From contig JAFRPH010000043.1 of the NCBI GenBank assembly GCA_017429205.1, forward strand, positions 1-57,925: 57,925 nt of DNA, given 5' to 3'. Positions 25,339 through 33,268 of this stretch are shown piece by piece. Position 1 is the stretch's first letter. Each line of letters opens with the position of its first letter. The stretch is from Bacteroidales bacterium. Lineage in GTDB: Bacteria > Bacteroidota > Bacteroidia > Bacteroidales > UBA932. A model generated the notes under the pieces. That model saw only the letters and a list, made by a program, of their open reading frames with translations, was not told the DNA's origin and made no database searches. The position numbers were made by a program, and so were the translations under genes.

Positions 25339-26124
25339 ATGCCTGACCTCCAGAAAACCGCCCTCGTCACCGGAGCGAGCTCCGGAATCGGCCTCGAGTT
25401 CGCGCGACAGCTCGCGCGGAAGGGGTATGCATTGGCCCTTGTGAGCAACCGGGATCAGGAACTGGCCGATGCGGCCGAAGGCATGCGGGCGGCGTTTGGC
25501 GTGCCCGTGCAGACGCTTTGCATCGACTTGACCAAGCCGGGGGCCGCCGAGGAAGTGCTCGCGTGGTGCCCGGAGCCGGACGTGCTGGTCAATGATGCCG
25601 GGATGTTCTTCATGGAGTATCTCTCGCCGGAGAACCTCGGGAAGGTGCGGACGATGATGGCGCTCCATATGAATGTCGTCACGGAGCTGTCCATCCTGGC
25701 GGGTTCCCGGATGAAGGAAAAGGGCGGCGGGCACATCCTGAACATTTCGTCGATGACCGCGCGCATCCCCGCGCCGGGCATCGCCATCTACTCGTCCACG
25801 AAGGCCTACCTGAAGGTTTTCGGGAAAAGCCTTTCCTACGAGCTCCGGCCTTTCGGCGTGAAGGTGACCACGGTGTGTCCCTCCGCCGTGGACACGGACC
25901 TCTATCCCCTCCCCGGACGCCTGCGCGGATTCCTCCGCCGCATCGGCCTCATCCGTTCCCCCGAGTGGCTCGTGCGCCGCTCGCTGAAAGCCCTGTTCCG
26001 CGGCCGTAGGACCTTCAGTCCCGGCCTGACAAACTACCTCGTTCCTCCCCTCATCGCGATCCTCCCCGCCCGCCTCATCGACCGCCTGGGCCTGAAATGG
26101 ATCGCCAACCCCAACCACCGATAG
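25339..26124 (+). CDS. Short-chain dehydrogenase/reductase
   Basis: This 261-aa NAD(P)-dependent oxidoreductase has the cofactor motif TGASSGIG (10-17), a variant NDAG, and the catalytic Ser and YxxxK in ISSMTARIPAPGIAIYSSTK. The C-terminal 60 residues are basic and partly hydrophobic (GRLRGFLRRIGLIRSPEWLV), as in the DltE-like SDR group that may associate with membranes. The substrate is unknown. The ATG at 25339 is preferred because the frame upstream runs back into the GH32 signal region. umuD begins 1 nt after the stop, so the SDR promoter probably serves umuDC too. Confidence 0.88.
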   Translation: MPDLQKTALVTGASSGIGLEFARQLARKGYALALVSNRDQELADAAEGMRAAFGVPVQTLCIDLTKPGAAEEVLAWCPEPDVLVNDAGMFFMEYLSPENLGKVRTMMALHMNVVTELSILAGSRMKEKGGGHILNISSMTARIPAPGIAIYSSTKAYLKVFGKSLSYELRPFGVKVTTVCPSAVDTDLYPLPGRLRGFLRRIGLIRSPEWLVRRSLKALFRGRRTFSPGLTNYLVPPLIAILPARLIDRLGLKWIANPNHR

Positions 26125-26125
26125 C

Positions 26126-26545
26126 ATGGAACCGCATCCCATCACCGATACCTCCTCCCTCGAGTTCGCCTTCATGGGCGAAATCAAGGCGGGATTCCCC
26201 TCCCCGGCCGAAGACGTCCGGGAAAAGCTGGACCTCGTGAAACTCCTGGTCCGCCACAGCGCCTCCACCTTCTTCTTCCGCGTGGACGGCGTGTCCATGG
26301 TGGACGCCGACATGGACGAGGGGGACATCCTCATCGTGGACCGCGCCGTGGAGCCGTACAACGACTGCAAGGCGGTCTGTTTCATCGACGGTGAGTATAC
26401 CGTCAAGCGGGTGGAGATCCATGAGAACGGCGCCCTCCTGCTGCCCTGCAACGAGCACAATCCCAAGTACAAGCCCATCCCGGTGGGTCCGGACAACCAG
26501 TTCATCATCTGGGGCGTGGTGACCTGGATCATCAAGAAGGCCTGA
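26126..26545 (+). CDS. umuD: UmuD-like S24 autopeptidase (Pol V subunit)
   Basis: UmuD is a LexA-fold protein that cleaves itself after RecA activation, and UmuD' then joins UmuC as translesion polymerase V. The 139-aa protein has nucleophile Ser57 (GVSMVDADMDEGD), Lys94 (YTVKRVEI) and a cleavage-site-like Ala22-Gly23 (EIKAGFPSPAED). umuC follows 8 nt later. No LexA box is evident upstream; the nearest promoter is that of the SDR gene. Confidence 0.92.
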   Translation: MEPHPITDTSSLEFAFMGEIKAGFPSPAEDVREKLDLVKLLVRHSASTFFFRVDGVSMVDADMDEGDILIVDRAVEPYNDCKAVCFIDGEYTVKRVEIHENGALLLPCNEHNPKYKPIPVGPDNQFIIWGVVTWIIKKA

Positions 26546-26553
26546 CTGCGCCG

Positions 26554-27819
26554 ATGTACGCCCTCGCCGACTGCAACAATTTCTTCGCTTCGTGCGAACG
26601 GGTTTTCCGTCCGGACCTGAACGGGAAACCGGTCATCGTGCTGTCCAACAACGACGGCTGCGCGGTGGCCCGCTCCAACGAAGCGAAGGCGCTCGGCATC
26701 AAGATGGGCGACCCCTATTTCAAGATCAAGGACATCATCGAGCGGAACCACGTCGCGGTGTTCTCGTCCAATTTCGCGCTGTACGGCGACATGTCGCGCC
26801 GGGTGCAGGAAGTGCTCCGAAGCTTCGCCCCGGCCGTGGAGCAATACTCCATCGACGAGGCCTTCCTGGACCTGACGGGGATGGAGAATGTCGATTTCGC
26901 CGCCTTCGCCCGGGAGGTTTCGCGCGCCTGCTGGAAGTATACGTCCATTCCGGTTTCCGTGGGCGTCGCTCCGACGAAAACCCTGGCGAAGATTGCCTCT
27001 AAGCTTTGCAAGCAGTATCCCAAGCTCCAAGGCGGGTGCTATATGTACCGCCCGCAGGACATCGAGAAAGTGCTCCGCAAGTTCCCGGCGAAGGATGTCT
27101 GGGGCATCGGCCGCCGGTCGGTGAAAAAGCTCGAGTCGATGGGCGTGAAAACGGCCTGGGACTACACCCAGCTCCCGGAAACGACCGTCCGGAAGCTCTT
27201 CGCCCTCCCCGGATTCCGCACCTGGAAGGAGCTCAAGGGCATCCCCTGCGTGGAGTTCGAGGATATGGTCGAACCCAAGCAGAGCATCTGCGTTTCGCGC
27301 TCTTTCGCGCACGAAATCACCACTTTGCCGGAGTTGACCGAGCAAGTGGCGACCTTCGCCGTGAGCGCCGTCGCGAAGCTCCGGAAGCAAGGCTCCCTGG
27401 CCCAGGAAATCACCGTTTTCGCGATGACGAACCGCTTCAAGGACGATGCGCCGCAGACTTCCGGCGGCGTGTGCGTCCCCTTCCCCGACGCCACGGCGGA
27501 CCACCGCACGGTGGTCCTCGCGGCGGTGGAAGGGTGCCGCCGGCTCTTCCGCCCGGGCTTCGGCTACAAGAAGGCCGGCGTGGTGTTCACGCGAATCGTC
27601 CAGGCCGCGGACCACACCCGCTCCCTCTTCGAGGACGAGGCCGCCGCCGGCAAGGAGGCGCGCCTGTCCGAGACCCTCGACACGATCACCCGCACCTTCG
27701 GGCCCGGCGCCGTCCTCTTCGGCGCCCAGGGCGACGGCACCATCCGCAACGCCCGCGAACACCAATCCCCCCACTATACCACCCTCTGGACCGACATCCC
27801 GGGGGTGAAGGTGGAATAA
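26554..27819 (+). CDS. umuC: UmuC, DNA polymerase V catalytic subunit
   Basis: UmuC is a Y-family polymerase that copies damaged DNA with low fidelity. The 421-aa protein has MYALADCNNFFASCERVF (first metal site), SNNDGCAVARSNEAK, and YSIDEAFLDLTG (second acidic site), followed by VGVAPTKTLAKIASK and the helix-hairpin region GIGRRSVKKLESMGV. The length and the UmuC-type C-terminal domain are complete. It forms an operon with umuD. Confidence 0.95.
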   Translation: MYALADCNNFFASCERVFRPDLNGKPVIVLSNNDGCAVARSNEAKALGIKMGDPYFKIKDIIERNHVAVFSSNFALYGDMSRRVQEVLRSFAPAVEQYSIDEAFLDLTGMENVDFAAFAREVSRACWKYTSIPVSVGVAPTKTLAKIASKLCKQYPKLQGGCYMYRPQDIEKVLRKFPAKDVWGIGRRSVKKLESMGVKTAWDYTQLPETTVRKLFALPGFRTWKELKGIPCVEFEDMVEPKQSICVSRSFAHEITTLPELTEQVATFAVSAVAKLRKQGSLAQEITVFAMTNRFKDDAPQTSGGVCVPFPDATADHRTVVLAAVEGCRRLFRPGFGYKKAGVVFTRIVQAADHTRSLFEDEAAAGKEARLSETLDTITRTFGPGAVLFGAQGDGTIRNAREHQSPHYTTLWTDIPGVKVE

Positions 27820-27833
27820 TCCAGAATTTTGCC

Positions 27834-27841
27834 TATCTTTG
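27834..27841 (+). promoter_or_regulatory. -7 box of polA, next to the start codon
   Basis: TATCTTTG ends only 6 nt before the polA ATG at 27848. The start site expected from this box would be at or next to the ATG, so the mRNA may be leaderless. Confidence 0.65.
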
Positions 27842-27847
27842 TTTGAT

Positions 27848-30478
27848 ATGGACAAACTGTTTCTCATTGACGGACACGCGCTCGTCTTCAAGATGTACTA
27901 CGCCTTCCTGCGGAGGCCGATGATCAACTCGAAGGGGGCGGACATGTCCATCCTGTACGGGTTCACGAAGTATCTGCTGGAGATGGTGGAGCGGGAGAAG
28001 CCCACGCATCTGGCGGTGGCGTTCGACCCGCCGGGCGGCACCTTCCGCAACGAGCTGTACCCCGAATACAAGGGTACGCGCCCGCCCACCCCGCAGCTGA
28101 TCATCGACGCACTGGAGCCCCTCACGGAGCTGGTGCAGGCGATGAACATCCCCGTGCTGATGATCAAGGGGTTCGAGGCCGACGACGTGATCGGCTCGAT
28201 GGCCCTCCGCAGCGCGCGGGAAGGGATGGACGTGTATATGGTCACGCCCGACAAGGACTACGGGCAGCTCATCTCGGAGCACGTTTTCCAGTACAAGCCC
28301 GGGAAGTCCGGCGGGGACGACGAGATTGTCGACCGCACCGCCATCTGCGAGAAATGGGGCATTATGGACCCGGTCCAGATCATCGACATGCTTGCCATCT
28401 GCGGCGACACGGCGGACAACGTGCCGGGCGTCAAGGGCGTCGGCGAGGTGGGCGCCGGGAAGCTGATTTCCAAGTACGGCAGCATCGAGAACATCTATGC
28501 CCATCTGTCCGATCTCTCCCCGCGCCAGCAGGCGCAGTTCGAGGAGGCGCGGAGCTATATCGGCCTGTCCAAGGAGCTCGTGACCATCAAGACCGACATC
28601 CCGCTGGAAACCACGGCGGAGGACATGCGGATGGACATGAACTTCTCCCCCGCCATCGCGGACCTGTTCGAGAAATACGAGTTCAACTCCCTCAAGCGCT
28701 TCATCGCGCACGTGGGGCCTTCGGCGGCCTCGCAGGAGAGAAAGGAATTCATTGTCAATGACATAACGCCGGCCGAAATGACCCAGGCTATCCGAGCGAA
28801 GGGCTGCTGCGGCCTCATTACCGAGGCGTATTCCGAGGGCATCTTCGCCCCCGTCAAACGGCTCGTTCTCGGCTGCGACGACAAGGCCTGCACCGTCCCC
28901 GGAGACCGGCTGGATGCCGTCCGAGAGGTCCTGGAGGACGCGTCCATCGACAAATACGGCTACGACCTCAAGCTGCAGGCGAACCTCCTCGCCCATGCGG
29001 GCATCGCGCTGGAAGGTCGCTGGTACGACATCCCGCTGATGCACTACCTCATCGACCCGGAGAAGAGCCACGCCGTGGACATCCTCGCGCGGAGCTACCT
29101 CAACGTCGAACTGGAGGAGGCCCCGGCCGAGGCCGGGACGGGCTCGCTGTTCGACGAGGCGCCCGAGGAGGGCGCGGCCTCCCGCTCCCGCGAGGCGGCC
29201 GCCCTCGTCCTCCTCGGCGGCAAGGTCCTCGACGAACTCGCCGACCGGAAAAAGCTTTACGACGACATGGAGGAGCCGCTTTCCAAGGTGCTCGCGAAGA
29301 TGGAGCGCGCCGGCGTGAAGGTGGACCTGAAGCAGCTGGATCAGTTCGCCCAGGGGCTCCGGAAGGAGCTCGAGGAGCGGCAGGCGCACATCCGGGAGAT
29401 GGTCGGCGAACCCGACCTGAACATCTCCTCCCCCAAGCAGGTGGGCGACATCCTGTTCGACAAGCTGAAGCTGGACCCGAAGGCCAAGAAGAGCGCCCGG
29501 GGCCAGTATTCCACCGACGAGGCCACCCTCCTCGCCATTGCGGACCGGCATCCGGTCGTGGACGAGATCCTGGAGTTCCGCGCGGTGAAGAAGCTGCTGT
29601 CGACCTATATCGAGCCGTTCCCGGCCTATGTCTCGCCGGTGGACGGACGTGTCCATACGACGTTCAATCAGGCGCTTACGGCCACCGGCCGCCTGTCCAG
29701 TTCCAACCCGAACCTGCAGAACATCCCCATCCGCACCGAGCGTGGCAAGGAGATCCGCAAGGCCTTCATCCCGGGGACGCCGGAGGGCGTGATCGTGTCC
29801 GCGGACTACTCCCAGATCGAGCTCCGCATCATGGCGCACCTCAGCCAGGACGGGCACCTCGTGAAGGCGTTCCGCGATGGGGATGACGTCCACGCCGCCA
29901 CGGCGGCGAAGATCTACGGCATCCCCCTGTCCGAGGTGACGCGCGAGCAGCGCGGCCGCGCCAAGACGGCGAACTTCGGCATCATGTACGGCATCTCGTC
30001 ATTCGGCCTCGCGCAGCGGCTGCACCTGGGCCGGAAGGAAGCCAAGGACCTGATCGACGGCTACTTCGCCTCCTTCCCCGCCATCCGGTCGTTCATCGAC
30101 GACAGCATCGGCTTCGCCCGCGAGAACGGGTACGTGGAGACGCTCTTCGGCCGCCGCCGCTACCTCCCGGACATCAACGCGAAGAACGCCACCGTGCGCT
30201 CCCTGGCCGAACGGAACGCCGTCAACGCCCCCATTCAGGGCACCGCGGCGGACATCATCAAGCTCGCGATGATCGGCGTGGACAAGCGCCTCACGGAGGC
30301 CGGGCTCAAGAGCCGGATGGTCCTGCAGATCCACGACGAACTGATGTTCGACGCCCTCCCGGAGGAAGTTCCGGCGCTGAAGAAGATCGTCGTCGACGTG
30401 ATGGAGAATGTATTGAAACTGTCCGTCCCGCTCACGGTGGAGTGCAGTGACGGCAAGAACTGGCTGGAGGCGCACTGA
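27848..30478 (+). CDS. polA: DNA polymerase I
   Basis: Pol I fills gaps and removes RNA primers. The 876-aa protein has an N-terminal 5'-nuclease domain (1 to about 290; DGHALVFKMYYAF, EADDVIG, GDTADNVPGVKGVG), a middle exonuclease-fold domain, and a complete polymerase domain with motif A (SADYSQIELRIMAHLS), the RAKTANFGIMYG helix and motif C (LQIHDELMFD). In the middle domain the usual DTE motif reads LITEA, the NxxYD motif reads YDLKLQ, and the YxxxD motif has no Tyr/Asp, so proofreading is probably absent. The start is the ATG at 27848; the frame open from 27839 lies within the promoter. Confidence 0.97.
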   Translation: MDKLFLIDGHALVFKMYYAFLRRPMINSKGADMSILYGFTKYLLEMVEREKPTHLAVAFDPPGGTFRNELYPEYKGTRPPTPQLIIDALEPLTELVQAMNIPVLMIKGFEADDVIGSMALRSAREGMDVYMVTPDKDYGQLISEHVFQYKPGKSGGDDEIVDRTAICEKWGIMDPVQIIDMLAICGDTADNVPGVKGVGEVGAGKLISKYGSIENIYAHLSDLSPRQQAQFEEARSYIGLSKELVTIKTDIPLETTAEDMRMDMNFSPAIADLFEKYEFNSLKRFIAHVGPSAASQERKEFIVNDITPAEMTQAIRAKGCCGLITEAYSEGIFAPVKRLVLGCDDKACTVPGDRLDAVREVLEDASIDKYGYDLKLQANLLAHAGIALEGRWYDIPLMHYLIDPEKSHAVDILARSYLNVELEEAPAEAGTGSLFDEAPEEGAASRSREAAALVLLGGKVLDELADRKKLYDDMEEPLSKVLAKMERAGVKVDLKQLDQFAQGLRKELEERQAHIREMVGEPDLNISSPKQVGDILFDKLKLDPKAKKSARGQYSTDEATLLAIADRHPVVDEILEFRAVKKLLSTYIEPFPAYVSPVDGRVHTTFNQALTATGRLSSSNPNLQNIPIRTERGKEIRKAFIPGTPEGVIVSADYSQIELRIMAHLSQDGHLVKAFRDGDDVHAATAAKIYGIPLSEVTREQRGRAKTANFGIMYGISSFGLAQRLHLGRKEAKDLIDGYFASFPAIRSFIDDSIGFARENGYVETLFGRRRYLPDINAKNATVRSLAERNAVNAPIQGTAADIIKLAMIGVDKRLTEAGLKSRMVLQIHDELMFDALPEEVPALKKIVVDVMENVLKLSVPLTVECSDGKNWLEAH

Positions 30479-30479
30479 G

Positions 30480-31064
30480 ATGGGATACCTGGAAATGCCT
30501 GAGAAAGAGCTGGTGCGCCGTGCCGTCGCCGGCGACCAGATGGCCTACCGCGCCATCTACCAGCTGCACGAGAAAGCCATCCGCGGGCGCGTGAGCGGCT
30601 ATTTCAAGTGGAAGGCCGACGTGGACGACGTCGTGTCCGAAAGCTTCCAGAAAGCTTTCACGAACCTGCCGAACTTCGACACGGAGCGCGAGCTGCGGCC
30701 GTGGCTGTCCACCATCGCCACCCGCACCGCCCTGGACCACCTCGCCAGCATCAAGCGCGAGGACCAGAAGAAGGAGGGCATCAAGCTCAAGGCTTCCGGC
30801 GAGACCGCCGAAGGCCAGGGGCCGATCACCGACGTGGACCCGGAGGAGGAAATCATCAACGGGGAGAACCACGAGCGGCTGATGGCCTTCATCGAGGAAC
30901 TGTCCCCCCTGTACAAGGAGGTGATGGTCAAGTATATGATCGAGGAGCTGGAATACGAGGAGATCGCCAAGGAACTGAAACTGGAGCTGAACACGGTCCG
31001 CACCCGCATCCGCCGGGGCAAGCAGCAGCTGGCGGAGATGATGCTCCGAGGAGAAATCGAATGA
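30480..31064 (+). CDS. ECF-type RNA polymerase sigma factor
   Basis: This 194-aa sigma-70 family factor has region 2 (AYRAIYQLHEKAIRGRVSGY, then DVDDVVSESFQKAFTNL) and region 4 (ELEYEEIAKELKLELNTVRT). It would direct RNA polymerase to a special promoter set. The ATG at 30480 follows the polA stop by 1 nt, and its stop overlaps the rsmG start. No anti-sigma factor gene is adjacent, so the activating signal is unknown. The linker (about 105-130) is acidic and longer than usual. Confidence 0.9.
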   Translation: MGYLEMPEKELVRRAVAGDQMAYRAIYQLHEKAIRGRVSGYFKWKADVDDVVSESFQKAFTNLPNFDTERELRPWLSTIATRTALDHLASIKREDQKKEGIKLKASGETAEGQGPITDVDPEEEIINGENHERLMAFIEELSPLYKEVMVKYMIEELEYEEIAKELKLELNTVRTRIRRGKQQLAEMMLRGEIE

Positions 31065-31714
31065 CACCGCAGGAATTCATCTACTTTGTCCGGTCCGATT
31101 TCGACCTGACACCCACGCAGGAGGAACAGTTCCTAGCCTGCGACGCCCTGTACCGCGACTGGAACGCGAAGATCAATGTGATCTCGCGGAAGGACATCGA
31201 CGGTCTCTACGACCACCACGTCCTCCACTCTCTTGCCATCGCCCGCTACCTGCTCACGCAGCCGGAAACGCTGGAGAAGTTCCGCACTGCCGATGTCCTG
31301 GACCTCGGCACCGGCGGCGGCTTCCCGGGCATCCCGCTGGCCATCCTGTTCCCGGAGGCCCGGTTCACGCTGTGCGATTCCGTGGGCAAGAAAACCATCG
31401 TCGCCAAGGCCGTCGCCGAGGCTCTGGGGCTCAAGAACGTGGAAGTGGTCAATGCCCGGGCGGAATCCCTGCCGAAGCAGTACAATTTCGTCGTCTCCCG
31501 CGCCGTCGCCTCGCTCCCGGACTTCTATCCCTGGGTGAAGGGCAAGTTCACCGACGGCATCCTCTACCTCAAGGGCGGCGACGTCGTCGAGGAGATCGCG
31601 GAAGTGATGGCCCGCCACCGCCTCCGCCGCGGCTCCGTCCACACCTGGCCCGTCTCAGCCTGGCTCCACGACCCCTACTACGACGGGAAGCTCGTGATTT
31701 TCATCGAGCGGTAA
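31061..31714 (+). CDS. rsmG: 16S rRNA (guanine-527 N7)-methyltransferase
   Basis: RsmG methylates G527 in the 530 loop of 16S rRNA; its loss gives low-level streptomycin resistance. The 217-aa protein has WNAKINVISRKDIDGLYDHH, HSLAI, the SAM-binding DLGTGGGFPGIPLAI (81-95), VGKKTIVAKAVAEALGLKNV, and VVSRAVASLPDF. Its ATG overlaps the sigma-factor stop as ATGA. A short REP-like element lies 1 nt after its stop. Confidence 0.97.
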   Translation: MTPQEFIYFVRSDFDLTPTQEEQFLACDALYRDWNAKINVISRKDIDGLYDHHVLHSLAIARYLLTQPETLEKFRTADVLDLGTGGGFPGIPLAILFPEARFTLCDSVGKKTIVAKAVAEALGLKNVEVVNARAESLPKQYNFVVSRAVASLPDFYPWVKGKFTDGILYLKGGDVVEEIAEVMARHRLRRGSVHTWPVSAWLHDPYYDGKLVIFIER

Positions 31715-31715
31715 C

Positions 31716-31742
31716 TGTCATTTCGAGCTTGTCGAGAAATCT
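31716..31742. repeat. Solo REP-like palindrome after rsmG
   Basis: TGTCATTTCGA-GCTTG-TCGAGAAATCT is the short form of the arms at 17214-17298. It is partly self-complementary (TTTCGA...TCGAGAAA). It contains GAGCTTGTCGA, the core shared with the 20-nt coding elements. Confidence 0.8.
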
Positions 31743-31751
31743 CAAATAAAA

Positions 31752-31783
31752 TTTGGCGGTTTCCCCCGAAATTGCTACCTTTG
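31752..31783 (+). promoter_or_regulatory. Promoter of rpmH
   Basis: TTTG at 31752-31755 and TACCTTTG at 31776-31783 are separated by 20 nt, the expected spacing. The leader to the rpmH ATG is about 60 nt and A-rich, as often found before ribosomal genes in this phylum. Confidence 0.85.
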
Positions 31784-31847
31784 CAGTCCGTCCGTGAAAA
31801 CGGCTCCAAACACGCCAAAATAAGCAAATAATAAAAGAATAAATACG

Positions 31848-32000
31848 ATGAAAAGAACATTTCAACCCTCCAACCGCAAGCGCGTGAACAAGCACGGCTT
31901 CCGCGCCCGCATGGCTTCCGCCAACGGCCGCCGCGTGCTCTCCGCCCGTCGTCGTCACTGCCGCAAGAAGCTCACCGTCTCCGACGAGGACCGCTGGTAG
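31848..32000 (+). CDS. rpmH: 50S ribosomal protein L34
   Basis: L34 is a small, highly basic large-subunit protein. The 50-aa sequence begins [20 protein letters not shown] and contains the signature [20 protein letters not shown], followed by the family's Lys-rich end and a short acidic tail (SDEDRW). It has its own promoter and a strong terminator. In many bacteria rpmH sits next to rnpA and the replication origin, but here rnpA and dnaA are not adjacent, as is usual in Bacteroidota. Confidence 0.98.
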   Translation: MKRTFQPSNRKRVNKHGFRARMASANGRRVLSARRRHCRKKLTVSDEDRW

Positions 32001-32024
32001 TCGATCGACCTCCATCAGAAACTG

Positions 32025-32054
32025 AATGCAGACCTTCCGGGGTCTGCATTTTTC
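32025..32054 (+). terminator. Intrinsic terminator of rpmH
   Basis: AATGCAGACC and GGTCTGCATT form a 10-bp stem with the small loop TTCCG, followed by TTT. The arm core GCAGACC is shared with the pairing elements at 32441-32536. Confidence 0.9.
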
Positions 32055-32098
32055 GTATGTTCTCAGAACAGGCGGCGAGCAGAGTGCCCTCCACCGGA

Positions 32099-32383
32099 TT
32101 ATCGCAGGAAGAGAAACCAGGCCAGAATGGCTTGGGCAAGGAGGATGGCGGGGATGCCGAGGTTGAATTTCCGCTTTTGCGTTTTGTGCCGGAAGAGATA
32201 CATCCCCACGAGCGCGCCGATGCTGCCGCCGGCGATGGACATCCAGATGAGCGTACCCTCCGGGATGCGCCACTTCCCCCTGCGCGCCTTCCACTTGTCA
32301 ATCCCGAAGATCAGGAAGGTCAGGATATTGATGCCGATGAGGTATATGAGGAATGCTCGCAAGGCTGTCAGGGTATAAGTCAA
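32099..32383 (-). CDS. DUF1294 small membrane protein
   Basis: This 94-aa protein has three hydrophobic segments and the family motif FGIDKWKARRGKWRIPEGTL, followed by GGSIGALVGMYLFRHKTQKRKF. DUF1294 proteins occur alone or fused to cold-shock domains and have no settled function. The start is a TTG at 32383; no ATG lies near enough upstream in frame, so the exact start is uncertain. It lies downstream of the rluA-type gene, separated by the hairpin elements at 32441-32536. Confidence 0.85.
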   Translation of the reverse strand: MTYTLTALRAFLIYLIGINILTFLIFGIDKWKARRGKWRIPEGTLIWMSIAGGSIGALVGMYLFRHKTQKRKFNLGIPAILLAQAILAWFLFLR

Positions 32384-32440
32384 AAGGCTCGAGGAACGGC
32401 TACTCGTAAGTCGTTAATTATCAATTAATTACAAACAAGA

Positions 32441-32536
32441 AATCCGCAGACCCTCCCATTTTCCAGGGGGTCTGCGGATTCGTAGCTTGTAACTGATTGT
32501 CCAGCAAACGTTTCCAAATCACGGATCCGCAGACCC
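32441..32536 (-). repeat. Three-copy pairing motif (terminator-like) after the rluA-type gene
   Basis: AATCCGCAGACCC (32441-32453) and GGGTCTGCGGATT (32468-32480) form a perfect 13-bp stem with a 14-nt loop. A third copy ATCCGCAGACCC at 32525-32536, in the same orientation as the first, can pair with the middle arm instead. On the minus strand, where rluA is read, the first stem that can form is copy 3 with the middle arm, and the second uses the middle arm with the last arm and is followed by a weak T-rich run. This could be a terminator with an alternative fold. Confidence 0.7.
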
Positions 32537-32562
32537 GCCACACGGGCCGTACTTGCTCCGAA

Positions 32563-33267
32563 TCACACCCCTTTCCAGGAGGCCGGGACGGGCGCTTCGA
32601 GGAAGAGTTCCGTTTTCTTCACGGGGTGGATGAAGCGGATGGAGCGGGCGTGAAGGGAGATGCCACCGTCGGGGTTGGAGCGGGGGGCGCCGTACTTGAG
32701 GTCGCCCTTGATGGGGCAGCCGATGTGGGCGAGCTGGCAGCGGATCTGGTGGTGGCGGCCAGTGAGGAGTTCCACTTCCACCAGGTGATACCGCTCGGTG
32801 CTTTTCAAGAACGTGTACTTCAGTTTCGCTTCCTTCGCCTCTCCCCCGGGGCCTTTGGCGATGAAGGACTTGTTGAGTTTCTCGTTGCGAGTCATCCAGT
32901 CCGTCAGGAGGGCCGTTTCCGGCGAAGGCTTGCCGCAGCATAGCGCCCAGTAGGTCTTGTGGACCTCGCCTTCCCGGAACATCGCATTCAGGCGCTCCAG
33001 GGCCTTGGACGTCTTCGCGAACAGGCAGATGCCGCTCACGGGGCGGTCCAGGCGGTGCGGGACGCCCATGAACACCTGGCCGGGCTTGGCGTCCCGCTGG
33101 GCGATGAAGGCCTTGAGCGTCTCGCTCACCGGCTCGTCGCCCGTCTTGTCGCCCTGGACAATCTCACCTGCCCGTTTGTTGAATACGAGCAGGTGGTTGT
33201 CTTCAAAGAGAATCCGGGACGCGAGGTCCCGGAATTCCCGTTCGTCAAGCGTTCTGTAGACACTCAT
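32563..33267 (-). CDS. RluA-family pseudouridine synthase
   Basis: This enzyme isomerises uridine to pseudouridine in rRNA or tRNA. The 234-aa protein has the catalytic motif HRLDRPVSG with Asp74, FNKRAGEIVQGD near the N-terminus, and the RNA-binding HQIRCQLAHIGCPIKGDLKY. It lacks an N-terminal S4 domain, like RluA/TruC-type members; the exact target base is unknown. It begins 1 nt after the adenine permease gene stop and so is probably the last gene of the uraA operon. Confidence 0.93.
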   Translation of the reverse strand: MSVYRTLDEREFRDLASRILFEDNHLLVFNKRAGEIVQGDKTGDEPVSETLKAFIAQRDAKPGQVFMGVPHRLDRPVSGICLFAKTSKALERLNAMFREGEVHKTYWALCCGKPSPETALLTDWMTRNEKLNKSFIAKGPGGEAKEAKLKYTFLKSTERYHLVEVELLTGRHHQIRCQLAHIGCPIKGDLKYGAPRSNPDGGISLHARSIRFIHPVKKTELFLEAPVPASWKGV

Positions 33268-33268
33268 C

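Noticed and set aside
25309..29893. Long minus-strand open frames of 860 and 686 codons
   Set aside because: They run opposite SDR, umuDC and polA, whose proteins have all the expected motifs. No promoter or ribosome-binding site precedes them.
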